From Myxococcales bacterium (GTDB lineage: Bacteria > Myxococcota_A > UBA9160 > UBA4427): 64,000 nt of DNA. Position numbers and translations under genes: made by a program. The stretch covers positions 32,479-96,478 of the forward strand of contig DUCN01000065.1 of the NCBI GenBank assembly GCA_012959805.1, given 5' to 3'. The stretch's first letter is position 1; each line of letters starts with the position of its first letter. This document shows, piece after piece, positions 8,653 through 17,977 of this stretch. Below the pieces are notes generated by a model. The model ran no database searches. It was not told where the DNA came from and saw only the letters and a program-made list of their open reading frames with translations.

Positions 8653-9611
8653 TCGAAGCGCACCCTTGGATCGACAAAGCCGTAGGAAATATCGGTCGCG
8701 ATCTGGCCGAGAACGAAGGACAGCGCGCCGATGAAGACCATCGTCCGAAGCGTGGCAAAGTCGTTCGCCTGGATCGCATCGAAGGTCATGGATCCGAGTC
8801 CGGGAATCCCGAAGAATGCTTCGAGCAGGAGTGCTCCAGTAAACAGAAAGGGAATAGCCAGAACGACTCGAGTCAAGATCGGTATCAACGCATTGCGAAG
8901 AACGTGATGCGTCATGATCCTCGGCTCGCTTGCGCCCTTCGCGCGCGCTGTGCGCACGAAATCGCGACTGCTCTCTTCGAGAAAGACTGTGCGGTAGAAG
9001 CGAACGTCGCCTCCGATTCCGCTGAGGAGCCCGACGATGATGGGAAGCACCAAAAACCGCGGCAGCATCAACAAGTCGGCATTAAAGCCCGAGATCGGGT
9101 ACCAGCGCAGGACCTTCCCGATCAAGTATTGCGCCCCAACGATATACAGAATGATCGAGACACTCATCGCGAGCACGCAAAGAAAAACACCCATCCGATC
9201 GATATAGGTCTCCCGAAAGAACGCGACTAACAAAGACAGCGGAATCCCGATCAAGATACCCAGAACCAGAAGGGGGATGGTTAGCGAAAGGCTCGGCCCC
9301 ATCCCCGCCCGAATCCGATCGATGATGGGAGAGTCATCGGCATCGCTCAATCCGAAATCGAAGGTCAACATTCTACGATAGTGATCAAATAGGAGATTCT
9401 CGTCCCAGTCCTGCCAGGGCCAGAGCGGCCTGTCATAACCGTGATTGACCTTCCACTGTTCGATCACCTCGGGTGGAACTTTGTCTCCGAGCGCGCGGCG
9501 AGCGATATCGTCGGGCTCCGTCACAGTAAAGAAGAGGATGAACAGGAGAAAGAGGACGCCGATCACGACGCCTACGCCGTAGATGAGTCTGCGAATAATA
9601 TAGGCGCCCAT
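8649..9611 (-). CDS. oppB: Peptide ABC transporter permease OppB/DppB
   Basis: Partner permease of OppC. It begins MGAYIIRRLIYGVGVVIGV, the standard DppB-type N-terminal helix, followed by a periplasmic loop and five more helices. The EAA loop is RTARAKGASEPRIMTHHVLR with NALIPILT after it. The start at ATG 9611 is one base after the oppA stop; a longer reading frame upstream would lie inside oppA. Length is 320 aa, normal for the family. It is the second gene of the operon. Confidence 0.93.
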   Translation of the reverse strand: MGAYIIRRLIYGVGVVIGVLFLLFILFFTVTEPDDIARRALGDKVPPEVIEQWKVNHGYDRPLWPWQDWDENLLFDHYRRMLTFDFGLSDADDSPIIDRIRAGMGPSLSLTIPLLVLGILIGIPLSLLVAFFRETYIDRMGVFLCVLAMSVSIILYIVGAQYLIGKVLRWYPISGFNADLLMLPRFLVLPIIVGLLSGIGGDVRFYRTVFLEESSRDFVRTARAKGASEPRIMTHHVLRNALIPILTRVVLAIPFLFTGALLLEAFFGIPGLGSMTFDAIQANDFATLRTMVFIGALSFVLGQIATDISYGFVDPRVRFE

Positions 9612-9612
9612 G

Positions 9613-11679
9613 TTATTGACGTTCCTGCAGGTAGGTCCGGATCCCTGGCAATACGACCAAAACAGCGAGTACGAGCATGACGATAGCCGGCCAGATGATC
9701 GGCTCGTTCCATTCGAGACGATTTGCAGCTCGCAGGGCTGGGTCGAGATCACGGTACTGATATGTGGGTGTCGAAATCCCCATCGGCTTCACGTTTCGAA
9801 CCCAACCGTGATAGAGCGAGTAGTCCTCGCGATGAAACAATTCAATCCAGGGCCGTTCTACTTCCAGGATCTCGATCATTTCACGGATCTCGGCCATTCG
9901 CTCCGGCCCATTCTCTCTCGCCTTCATCGAAACAAAAAGCGCATCGTAGGTCGCGTTTGAAAAGTTAGAAGCATTCGGCCCGCCGAATTTCGATTTTCCC
10001 ATTTCGGACCAGAGAAGGAAGAGAAAGTTTTCCGGATCGGGATAGTCGGCCACCCAGCCGGATTGAAACACCTGATAAGCGCCGTTTCTCTGCTTCTCGT
10101 GGAATTGATTGTAGTTGGTCGCTTCAATCCGAACATCGATGCCAATCTGCTTCCAGGCCGACGTATAGAACCGCACCTGGGTCATGCCCGCAGTCGACGT
10201 GTCGTAGGAATCAAAGGTCAGCCGTAGCGCTTCCCCGGTCTTTGGATCGATGCCATTCGGATAGCCGGCTTCCGTCATCAAGACCTTGGCCTGCTCGAGG
10301 TCAACTCGCGTATACGGATTATCGTAGTCGGGACGATAGCCGTAGATCCCGGGCGGAATCGGCGATTGCGCTGGCACGCCCCGGCCGTTCAAGAAGATCC
10401 GGGTATATTCCTCGACGTCGATCACCAGACTCATCGCCTGGCGCAATTTTCGGCTTCGCTCGCCGCCGAGTCGGCCAACGACATCATCATCTAGATTGAA
10501 TCCTATGTAGAAGACATCGAGGGCGACAGACTTTCCAAGCGAGACCCCCCTCTCCAACATTTCAGGGGACAGCGCATCTTCCTGAACGACTTTGTCGAAG
10601 CTTTCCTTGATGATGCCCGAGGCATCGTAATAGCCCTGCAAAAATTTGTTGAAACGGGGGATGTTTTCCTTTTCTCGATGCACTTCCACGCGGTTTATGA
10701 AGGGCAGGCTGCGTCCCGCATAATCAAGGCGGCCCGAAAGGCGGTCTTCCTCGTCCCCAACGCTGGGAAAAATGGCCGACGGTGCCTGCCATTCCGGATG
10801 ACGAATGCCGTACCAATTCGGTGAACTTTCGAGCACATAACGTGCCTGCTTGTCGTATTCCGTCAGAATGTAGGGGCCGGTCCCAACCGGATGATCATCG
10901 AATCGCTGGCGGCCCTCTTCGCCGTCGTAATAGGTCACCGCCTCCCAGGGCACGGGTGTCGCAAATTCCATCGCGAACCAATATTTGATCTGGGGGTAGG
11001 CGCGATGTAGCGTGATTTCCAGAACGTGCCTCGATGGCGTCACAATTCCCGAGACCCCTCCGATCGCCGCATATTGCTCGCGAATCGGCCGCTCACCAAA
11101 GGTCGGCTCCGCTTCCCGTCTGGCCGTCAGCGCCTGGCTGAACTCCTGGAATCCATCGATATTGGAGAACGGTTCGATGACGGGACTCGCAACCTTCGCG
11201 TCCGCGACTCGAAAGAGCTGAAAGGCAACATCCGCGGCAACCACTTCGCGCGTTCGCAGTCCCGGTTCCGCCAACTCGAAACACTCGTCATTGGCGTAGA
11301 GCAAATCGCTGCGCAGTTCAAACCGATAGAGAATGCGCCCGTCGGCGAGCTCAATCCTTTCGGGCAATGCCACAGCAAGACCGGGCATCAACTCGAGCGG
11401 TCGCTTCAAGAAATGATATTTGAGTAGCGTGTCGTAAACGGCGCCCGTAATCGCGTGCGCACCGACGTTGTAGGCCTTCGCCGGATCGAGGGTGCGGGGC
11501 GCTTCATGGAAGGAGCTGTAGAGAACCTTCTCACCCTCCTGGGAGGACGGATACGGATCGTTGGAACATCCGAGAAAGTTTGCAAGAGTGAGCGCGGTCA
11601 GGCTGAGCAAACAAGCCCTACGAATTCCCGCCCCTAAGGCTCTCGAGTCCAATCCTTCTATCACACCCTTCGCAAGCAT
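9613..11679 (-). CDS. oppA: Peptide-binding lipoprotein OppA/DppA, with C-terminal membrane anchor
   Basis: Substrate-binding protein (SBP family 5) of the importer. From ATG 11679 the 688-residue product has a lipoprotein signal ending LANFLGC, so Cys should be lipidated. The mature domain shows family-5 features: FHEAPRTLDPAKA, RFELRSDLLYAND, HPVGTGPYILTEYD, and the late motif GWVADYPDPENFLFLLWSE. It is larger than typical OppA (about 540 aa). The last 30 residues contain a predicted transmembrane helix (IIWPAIVMLVLAVLVVLPGI) followed by a basic tail, an uncommon second anchor. An extended upstream frame is not supported by a leader peptide. First gene of oppABCDF. Confidence 0.9.
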   Translation of the reverse strand: MLAKGVIEGLDSRALGAGIRRACLLSLTALTLANFLGCSNDPYPSSQEGEKVLYSSFHEAPRTLDPAKAYNVGAHAITGAVYDTLLKYHFLKRPLELMPGLAVALPERIELADGRILYRFELRSDLLYANDECFELAEPGLRTREVVAADVAFQLFRVADAKVASPVIEPFSNIDGFQEFSQALTARREAEPTFGERPIREQYAAIGGVSGIVTPSRHVLEITLHRAYPQIKYWFAMEFATPVPWEAVTYYDGEEGRQRFDDHPVGTGPYILTEYDKQARYVLESSPNWYGIRHPEWQAPSAIFPSVGDEEDRLSGRLDYAGRSLPFINRVEVHREKENIPRFNKFLQGYYDASGIIKESFDKVVQEDALSPEMLERGVSLGKSVALDVFYIGFNLDDDVVGRLGGERSRKLRQAMSLVIDVEEYTRIFLNGRGVPAQSPIPPGIYGYRPDYDNPYTRVDLEQAKVLMTEAGYPNGIDPKTGEALRLTFDSYDTSTAGMTQVRFYTSAWKQIGIDVRIEATNYNQFHEKQRNGAYQVFQSGWVADYPDPENFLFLLWSEMGKSKFGGPNASNFSNATYDALFVSMKARENGPERMAEIREMIEILEVERPWIELFHREDYSLYHGWVRNVKPMGISTPTYQYRDLDPALRAANRLEWNEPIIWPAIVMLVLAVLVVLPGIRTYLQERQ

Positions 11680-11800
11680 CACTGGAGAGCACAGCGCCGA
11701 GGGACGCGAATTTGCGATCGCCTTTGGTCGCCGCTGCAATCTATCTCCCCCCGCCTTCGATGACGACGTCAGAATCGCTGAAATGCATCGACTCGCCCAA

Positions 11801-12760
11801 TCACCTGACGCGATTCGAGTTTGCTCGCGGGCGGATGTCAAAGAATCGATCGGACAACTCGTCCGCCAACATGACTCGCCTCCATACGAAACGGGCCAAG
11901 GATCCGGCGGCCGGCGATCGAATCGTCACCCGATTCGGGAATTCGGCCGGGGTATCATCGCCCGCAAGCAGCTGATAGTCCTCGAAAGCAACTTCGTATC
12001 GAAGTCGCCCACCCCGCTCAAGACTACGGATTTCCACGAGGCGCCCGGAAAGGCCGAAATAGAACAGCTCGCCCCCGTGCTTGAGCACGTCCTCGGAACC
12101 GAAACAAAGTGGATCGCCGAGGGTCGAACCCGAGATTTCCCGACAGTGTTCGGGCAGCCGCTTGTCTGGCCTGACGAAGACGAAAGCCAGCCGGCCCTCC
12201 GGCTCCAGCCAGGCCGACGATTGCGCGAGTCCATGACTTGGCCTCGGGGCCCCGAGCAAAATCCCGACGACCTGGGCGATATCCAGATCGATTTTTGCCA
12301 GATCCCATAACAGTGACGGTGTCACTGCTCCCCGCGACACCTCACCTGTCTGCGCATCATAGAATCCAAAATGATCGCCATCGACGGCTAGCATCGCCGC
12401 GATCTGATCAAAGAGTCCGATGATTTCGAATCGAAGTCGGTCGGGACGTTCGACCAAGATCCTCTGCGGTCGATTCAACTTAAAATCCGGCCCCTCCAGC
12501 GCGACCCGCGCCGACCCGCGTAGAGCAGATCTCGCGATGGAAGTTTCGAGGTATTGGCGAAGTACACGGTCGGCTCGTTGATCACCCCGCGGAAGTTTTC
12601 GACCGAGAAGATGAGTATCCACCGAGGTGCCGGGCGAAATACCGCGACAGCCAGCGATCAAGAAGGACAGCAGAATTCCGAGAACGAGAGCTGCATTTTG
12701 GCTCGCCGCGCATTTTCTATTCGCGACGCCATTCCGGCTCGCGGCGCTGATTTGGCTCAC
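11801..12760 (-). CDS. LolB-like / DUF4292-type outer-membrane lipoprotein
   Basis: A 319-residue lipoprotein: a hydrophobic signal (AALVLGILLSFLIAGC) with lipobox IAGC near residue 38, then a domain with LRGSARVALEGPDFKLNRPQ, RLRFEIIGLFDQIAAMLAVD and a C-terminal beta-rich part. This is the half-barrel pattern of LolA/LolB-type lipoprotein carriers and of DUF4292, so insertion of lipoproteins into the outer membrane is likely but not certain. The GTG start overlaps the TPR gene stop (GTGA), meaning the two are translated together. It precedes oppA by 121 bp. Confidence 0.72.
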   Translation of the reverse strand: MSQISAASRNGVANRKCAASQNAALVLGILLSFLIAGCRGISPGTSVDTHLLGRKLPRGDQRADRVLRQYLETSIARSALRGSARVALEGPDFKLNRPQRILVERPDRLRFEIIGLFDQIAAMLAVDGDHFGFYDAQTGEVSRGAVTPSLLWDLAKIDLDIAQVVGILLGAPRPSHGLAQSSAWLEPEGRLAFVFVRPDKRLPEHCREISGSTLGDPLCFGSEDVLKHGGELFYFGLSGRLVEIRSLERGGRLRYEVAFEDYQLLAGDDTPAEFPNRVTIRSPAAGSLARFVWRRVMLADELSDRFFDIRPRANSNRVR

Positions 12761-14610
12761 GGCGTCTCGCCGCCCGGGGCCGGCAGCCCGAGGTCGCCAC
12801 GCAATCGCTCGCGTTTCTCGAGAAGCTTGGGCTGTTCGGATTCGCTTAGTTCGAGATTGACCGCGTTGTCGAAATGATCGAGTGCGCCTCTCTTGTCGCC
12901 GCGCAGAAGAAAGACGTCGCCCAGATGTTCGGAAACGACTGAATCTCCACCTGTTAGTTCAGCCGCCTGAATCAGATGATCCTGTGCACGATCGAGCAGA
13001 CGTAAGGCCTCTTCCTTTCGGGACTGTGCGAAGAGTATTTCAGCCATCTTGTAGTAGACCCAACCGAGGCTATCGGTGATGTATCCGTCTTTGGGGGAAA
13101 GTGCGAGGGCCCGCCGAATCAACTCTTCGGCCTGCTCGAGATTCTCGCCCTGCTCGGCCCAGGAATATCCGATGTAATTGAGCGCATTCGCATTGTCGGG
13201 CTCTGCCTCGATCACCTGCTGCATGAATGCGAGCGCCTGCGCGACGTCGCCATGCGTCCCGTACTGAACACCCAGTTGGTAGAAGACTTCGGTATCTGCG
13301 TCGGAGCCATCGAGCATGCTCTCGAGCATCTCGATGCCACGAGGGAAGTCGCCGGTCGAAATCGTCAATCCCGCGACATGAAAATCCAACTGCCGATCAG
13401 GTCGCGAAATGCGCAAGCGGTCGATCTCTTCGATCGCCTCATCGAAACGTCCCTCGGATTCAAGAAGCGCAGCGATCTCGATTCGGGCATCAAAATAATT
13501 CGGATCCTGCGGACGGATTCGATTGAATGTTTCGAGTGCGCGGACCTTGTCTCCCGTGGCCTTTTGAATTTGGCCGAGCGCGAAGGCCAGCTCGGGCTGC
13601 TCTGCATCTCGCGCAAGAACGGCTTCGAGCCGAGCAGCAGCGGATTCGTAACGGCCGGCGGAAAACTCCAGCGATGCCAATCGGCGAAGAGAAATCGTAT
13701 CGTCGGCATAGCGCTCGACCACTCTGCCGAATGTTTCAATCGCTCCGTCGATGTCGTTACCATCGATCTGCGCCTGACCCATGCGCTGCAAAATTCCGTA
13801 GTGATCTGGATGTCCTTCTAGAATTTCACGATAGACCGCGATTTCTCCAGCGCGATTTCCCCTGGCGCGCTCGATTTCGGCCAGACGCATGAAGAGCAGA
13901 AAATGATTGGGGAACGCTTCTAGCCCCTGGCGAACCGTAGACTCCGCGGAATCGAATTTGGAAGTCTGCTCGAAGACAGCGGCCAGAGAGAGAATGCCGC
14001 GGAGCTGATCGGGCTCCGTCTCGATCAATTCGCGTGCGAGGGACTCTGCGCGCTCGATTTCGCCCCGCTCAAATGCCGCTTGATAGAGGACGTATGCTGA
14101 ATCCGGATTCAGCGGCGAACCCTCGGCATCACGCAGAACGTGGTTGAGTCCTTCGAAATTCCGGCGCAACCGATAGAGTCGACCCAGAAAGAGGCGGGTT
14201 CGAAGCGAATCCGGATCGAGGGCCAGAGCCAGTTCGCCTTCACGGACGGCGCCCGCGACATCGTCCAGCTGCCAAGCCAGTCGTGACAGCCTTTCATGGA
14301 TGAGCGCGGACCGTGGATCCTTCTCCGCCGCTCGCTCGAAAGCGTCGCGCGCCAATTCGAAATCGCCGTCGATCTGGGCGAATTCCGCGACCAAGATATC
14401 GTAGTCGGGGGGAACTTCGGAGCGCTCGATGCGCAGCGGGATATGACGCAGGCGCTTGGCACCGGAATCCAGGAAATCCAAACGACCCAATGACGCACAG
14501 CCACTCGAAAGCGCCACGAGAAGGGCAAGCCCCAGCACGAAGCCAGAGCGCCGGCAAAACACCGCCGGACTCACATCATCTCCAGCCATCTGCGAAATCG
14601 CCAAATGCAA
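12757..14610 (-). CDS. TPR-repeat lipoprotein
   Basis: An envelope lipoprotein with lipobox LSSGC after a hydrophobic segment (FVLGLALLVALSSGC) and about fourteen tetratricopeptide repeats, for example LARDAFERAAEKDPRSA, AVREGELALALDPDSLR, AFMQQVIEAEPDNANALNYI and AEELIRRALALSPKDGYI. TPR arrays dock other proteins; in many Gram-negatives such a protein precedes a LolB-like lipoprotein, as here. The start is uncertain: TTG 14610 has AGGGGGA five bases upstream, ATG 14589 lacks a site, and GTG 14649 is also possible. It overlaps the LolB-like gene by 4 bp. Confidence 0.82.
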   Translation of the reverse strand: MHLAISQMAGDDVSPAVFCRRSGFVLGLALLVALSSGCASLGRLDFLDSGAKRLRHIPLRIERSEVPPDYDILVAEFAQIDGDFELARDAFERAAEKDPRSALIHERLSRLAWQLDDVAGAVREGELALALDPDSLRTRLFLGRLYRLRRNFEGLNHVLRDAEGSPLNPDSAYVLYQAAFERGEIERAESLARELIETEPDQLRGILSLAAVFEQTSKFDSAESTVRQGLEAFPNHFLLFMRLAEIERARGNRAGEIAVYREILEGHPDHYGILQRMGQAQIDGNDIDGAIETFGRVVERYADDTISLRRLASLEFSAGRYESAAARLEAVLARDAEQPELAFALGQIQKATGDKVRALETFNRIRPQDPNYFDARIEIAALLESEGRFDEAIEEIDRLRISRPDRQLDFHVAGLTISTGDFPRGIEMLESMLDGSDADTEVFYQLGVQYGTHGDVAQALAFMQQVIEAEPDNANALNYIGYSWAEQGENLEQAEELIRRALALSPKDGYITDSLGWVYYKMAEILFAQSRKEEALRLLDRAQDHLIQAAELTGGDSVVSEHLGDVFLLRGDKRGALDHFDNAVNLELSESEQPKLLEKRERLRGDLGLPAPGGETP

Positions 14611-14802
14611 GGATCCCCCTACCAACGATCCATTCGAGTAAAGAATCACCCTTCCCTACACCATCGTCCACCCATCACGCGACATTGATGCTGGAGGCGC
14701 GGGCAAACTCGACCACCAAAGAGCTGCTCAGCCGTCGGCGGAACCGCGCGCGCTCGAAGCCAGAGCTACGCAAGCGCGGTGGCCAGTTCGCAGGCAGCCG
14801 AA

Positions 14803-15411
14803 CTACCCAAGGTATCCGTTGGTTTTCAGGTACTCGACGATCTGCGCGACGCTTTCGTCCACAGTCTGAGTGTTGGTGTCGAGTAGAAGTTCCGCCTTGT
14901 TGGGCTCTTCGTAGGGTGCGGAAATACCCGTGAACTCTGGGATCTCTCCGGCGCGGGCTTTTTTGTACAAGCCTTTGACGTCGCGACCTTCACAAGTCTC
15001 GACGGTGGCCTGGACCCAAGCTTCAACAAAGTCACCTTCGCCCATGATCTCTCGAACCGCGTCACGATCCGCGCGATAGGGAGAGATGAATGAACTAAAC
15101 ACGATCAGACCGGCGTCGGTAAAGAGCTTCGAGACTTCACCAATTCGGCGGATGTTCTCGGTTCGATCGTCTGGCGAGAAGCCAAGGTTCGAGTTCAGCC
15201 CATGACGAATATTGTCGCCGTCCAAGATATACGTGAGTCGACCCATTTCGTTGAGCACCTTTTCGGCGGCCACTGCGATCGTCGACTTGCCGGATCCCGA
15301 GAGACCGGTCAGCCAGATGGTGCAGCCGCGCTGGGCGAGCATCTTCTCTCGATCGGTGCGACTGACTTGTCCCTCATGCCAGGTGATGTTGGTCGACTTG
15401 GATTCGTTCAC
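14803..15411 (-). CDS. cysC: Adenylylsulfate (APS) kinase
   Basis: Phosphorylates APS to PAPS in the cytoplasm, for sulfate assimilation or sulfation of glycans and lipids. The P-loop is GLSGSGKST (36-44), followed by LDGDNIRHGLNSNLGFS, the RTENIRRIGEVSKL segment, FISPYRADRDAVR, and the lid-region GLYKKARAGEIPEFTGI. Length (202 aa) is normal. GTG start 15411 has AGAAGG nine bases upstream. There is no sulfurylase or PAPS reductase in the window, so the product PAPS could feed sulfotransferases rather than cysteine synthesis. Confidence 0.95.
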   Translation of the reverse strand: MNESKSTNITWHEGQVSRTDREKMLAQRGCTIWLTGLSGSGKSTIAVAAEKVLNEMGRLTYILDGDNIRHGLNSNLGFSPDDRTENIRRIGEVSKLFTDAGLIVFSSFISPYRADRDAVREIMGEGDFVEAWVQATVETCEGRDVKGLYKKARAGEIPEFTGISAPYEEPNKAELLLDTNTQTVDESVAQIVEYLKTNGYLG

Positions 15412-15682
15412 TTCGTATTTCCTTCTATTTAATTAGGCCGCTTGGGAATCGGCGGGATTGTGACAATCGATCGCGAAAGCCCTGCCTTTGGGTCTAGCTA
15501 TTGGGCCAGGATTCGCGTCAATCTGGCTTTCGGTTCAGGCCCAGATCATTCGGGCCGGAATCGCGCTCAGTCGTATTGGTTGAAGGCGGAAGACTATAGC
15601 CACAACGAACAAATCTGCCGCCGTCGCTTCGATTGCCGGGCCAAGGCCCAAAACACCAAAGCTGGCTTCCTCAGCCCCGCTT

Positions 15683-16864
15683 TCACTCGCCAAGCTGCAC
15701 ACGAATTGCTGCGACGACACGCTCGGCGACCTGGCTGACATCTTTTGGTGTATTGCCTCGTCCAAACCCAAAGCGAAGCGAAGCCTTCGCGAGCGCTGGC
15801 TCTCGACCCAACGCGAGAATGACGTGGCTCGGGCCCGGCTGCGCAGAGCTACATGCGGATCCGGAAGAAATTGCGATACCGGAAAGATCGGCCATCAGGC
15901 GGTCTCCATCGACGCCCTGGAAGGAGAGGTTCAAATTACCGGGAAGCCGTAGCGATTCGTCACCATTCAAGAGCACCCGGCCTGGCAGCGCTATCTCGAG
16001 CTCCTTGCGAAGCTGATCTCGTAGCTTCGCCAGGCGAATCGCTTCGGCCTCTCGTTCTTCGAGGCAGCACTCGAGTGCTCGCGCGAATCCGACGATCGAT
16101 GCGACGGGCAGCGTCCCAGAACGCAGTCCGCCTTCATGCCCTCCACCGTATTGGCGAGGCTCGAGCGTTAGGCGCGGCTTGCCGGATCGACGAATGCGCA
16201 AGAATCCGATGCCCTTTGGGCCATAGAGCTTGTGGCCGGACACCGACAAAAGATCGATTCTCTGCGCCTCGACATCGATCGCAATCTTGCCGACGGCCTG
16301 AGCCGCATCGGAATGAAAAGCGATATCCCTATCACGACAAAGATCGGCGATCTCGGTAATCGGCTGCAGAACGCCAATCTCGTTGTTCGCGGCCATGATC
16401 GAGACGAGAACAGTTTCTTCACGAATAGCAATCGCCACCGCTTCCGGGGAAACGAGACCATTCGCATCTACCGCTAGCTCAGTGAGTTCGAAGCCTCGTC
16501 GGGCCAGCGCGCGGCAGGTATCGAGGACCGATGGGTGCTCGGTTTCGACCGTCACGATGTGACGTCGGCGGGACTGCGAGTCGGCGAGTCCAAGAATGGC
16601 GAGGTTATTGCTCTCGGTCGCGCCGCTCGTAAAAACGATTTCGCTCGGACTCGACGCGCCGATCATCTCCGCCAGTCGTTCGCGGGCGTCCTCGACGGCG
16701 GCCTCTGCACGCCACCCGTAGACATGGGTCGTACTCGCCGCGTTCCCGAACTCGGCCTGCAGATAGGGAAGCATCGCTTCCAGCACGCGGGGATCGAGCG
16801 GCGTCGTCGCGTGATGGTCGAGGTAGATTGGCCGATCAGGCCGCGAAGGACTGCCCGCAGCCAC
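15683..16864 (-). CDS. Cysteine desulfurase (NifS/IscS family)
   Basis: PLP enzyme releasing sulfur from cysteine for Fe-S cluster or thiolation pathways. Features: IYLDHHATTPLDPRVLEAM near the N-terminus, TSGATESNNLAILG, HSDAAQAVGKI (PLP-ring aspartate), Schiff-base lysine in SVSGHKLYGPKG (about 210), and the sulfur-accepting cysteine in SSGSACSSA (about 337). The start is GTG 16864, inside the end of the upstream A-type carrier gene, a 29-bp overlap in another frame. This gives 393 aa, the group-II length. The pairing argues for Fe-S assembly; the symbol (nifS or iscS) cannot be settled without a scaffold gene. Confidence 0.92.
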   Translation of the reverse strand: MAAGSPSRPDRPIYLDHHATTPLDPRVLEAMLPYLQAEFGNAASTTHVYGWRAEAAVEDARERLAEMIGASSPSEIVFTSGATESNNLAILGLADSQSRRRHIVTVETEHPSVLDTCRALARRGFELTELAVDANGLVSPEAVAIAIREETVLVSIMAANNEIGVLQPITEIADLCRDRDIAFHSDAAQAVGKIAIDVEAQRIDLLSVSGHKLYGPKGIGFLRIRRSGKPRLTLEPRQYGGGHEGGLRSGTLPVASIVGFARALECCLEEREAEAIRLAKLRDQLRKELEIALPGRVLLNGDESLRLPGNLNLSFQGVDGDRLMADLSGIAISSGSACSSAQPGPSHVILALGREPALAKASLRFGFGRGNTPKDVSQVAERVVAAIRVQLGE

Positions 16865-17162
16865 AGGTATTCGATGCGTTGGGGTTTTCGATCTTGAAAC
16901 CTGATTCCTGGAGCGTGTCGACGAAGTCCAGACGCGACCCGACCAAGTAGAGCGCGCTCTTTTCATCGACGATCACGCGAACACCGAGGGTCTCGATTGC
17001 GGTGTCAATTTCGCGAATGACATCGTCGAAGGAGAGCTGGTATTGGAGGCCGGAGCAGCCTCCCCCAATCACCTTCATGCGAAGGCCATGACTCGAAGCC
17101 TTCCCATCTTCATCGAGGAGTGTTCGAATATGAGTGGCCGCTTCGCTTGTGACTTCGATCAT
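16836..17162 (-). CDS. erpA: A-type iron-sulfur carrier (IscA/ErpA/SufA family)
   Basis: Small Fe-S cluster carrier of 108 aa. The three conserved cysteines are in GGGCSGLQY (Cys36) and TCGCGQSF (Cys100 and Cys102). The core motif DVIREIDTAIETLGVRVIVDEKSALYLVGSRLDF is split over the family's usual positions. ErpA-type assignment is favoured because of the SRLDFVDTLQESGFKIENPNA segment, but IscA and SufA are close. It sits directly upstream of the cysteine desulfurase, whose coding sequence starts inside its last codons. This supports translational coupling in Fe-S biogenesis. Confidence 0.9.
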   Translation of the reverse strand: MIEVTSEAATHIRTLLDEDGKASSHGLRMKVIGGGCSGLQYQLSFDDVIREIDTAIETLGVRVIVDEKSALYLVGSRLDFVDTLQESGFKIENPNASNTCGCGQSFAA

Positions 17163-17233
17163 CGTGTTCTCCTGGCGGCGCCCCTTCGGCTTCCGGCATC
17201 ATGGGGCACTGAATTTTCAATATAGCAGCTCCC

Positions 17234-17977
17234 CTACTCTTCGACCTCAGGCGCCGAGATGCGCACAAAGATCTCGCGGTTTCCCTTCGGGCCCGGAACC
17301 CGACTCTCCGCGCGTCCAATCTCCCGTCGACCCAAGGCGGTTGCCGCCTCCACAACACGATCGGCCGCGGCTTCACGCAGGCTGTCCTCGCGAACAACGC
17401 CGCCCTTGCCCACCTGATCACGCCCGACCTCGAACTGAGGCTTCACGAGCAGCAGCCATTGCGCATCGGGCGCGCAGGCGTGAATCGCCGGCAGGATCAG
17501 CTCGAGCGAAATGAACGAAACATCCGCGGCGACGAGATCAAAATTTTCGTCGAAGTCTTCGAACCGGATGCTTCTCGCATTCACTCGCTCTCGCACATCC
17601 ACTCGCGAATCGAGCCGCAAGCTCGAGTGTATCTGGCTATGCCCGACATCAATGGCGACCACCCTGACGGCTCCCCGCTGAAGCAGGCAGTCGGTGAAGC
17701 CCCCAGTCGATGCACCGACGTCGAGACACGTGAGCCCTGTTGGGTCGAGGTCTAGATCGGAAAGCGCCGCGGCCAATTTTTCGCCACCTCGAGAAACGAA
17801 TAGGCGGGAGCCGCCTTTGAGTCGGATACTGCGCTCGGGCGCGATGCGGGTCCCGGATTTATCGACACGTTCATCGTCGACTAATACGCGACCTGCAATG
17901 ATCAAGGCCTGGGCCGCGGTGCGACTCAGCGCCAAGCCTTCTCTCAGGACTCGCTCGTCGAGCCGCTCGCCTTTCAA
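17234..17977 (-). CDS. tlyA: TlyA family rRNA 2'-O-methyltransferase / hemolysin-like
   Basis: TlyA proteins methylate ribose in 16S/23S rRNA (and lie beside exonuclease VII/dxs genes in many bacteria). The N-terminus is an S4 RNA-binding domain ([20 protein letters not shown], then [20 protein letters not shown]). It is followed by an FtsJ-like Rossmann fold with [20 protein letters not shown] (SAM site, about 84-103), and later [16 protein letters not shown] and [18 protein letters not shown] with the catalytic lysine. TTG start 17977 overlaps the dxs stop as TTGA. It is the last gene of the ctpA-to-tlyA chain. Length 247 aa is typical. Confidence 0.92.
   Translation of the reverse strand: MKGERLDERVLREGLALSRTAAQALIIAGRVLVDDERVDKSGTRIAPERSIRLKGGSRLFVSRGGEKLAAALSDLDLDPTGLTCLDVGASTGGFTDCLLQRGAVRVVAIDVGHSQIHSSLRLDSRVDVRERVNARSIRFEDFDENFDLVAADVSFISLELILPAIHACAPDAQWLLLVKPQFEVGRDQVGKGGVVREDSLREAAADRVVEAATALGRREIGRAESRVPGPKGNREIFVRISAPEVEE

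Noticed and set aside
15535..15771. Small minus-strand frame between cysC and the cysteine desulfurase
   Set aside because: It overlaps the desulfurase 3' end out of frame, has no ribosome site and a biased composition. The 271 bp between the two genes otherwise shows nothing beyond the cysC ribosome site.
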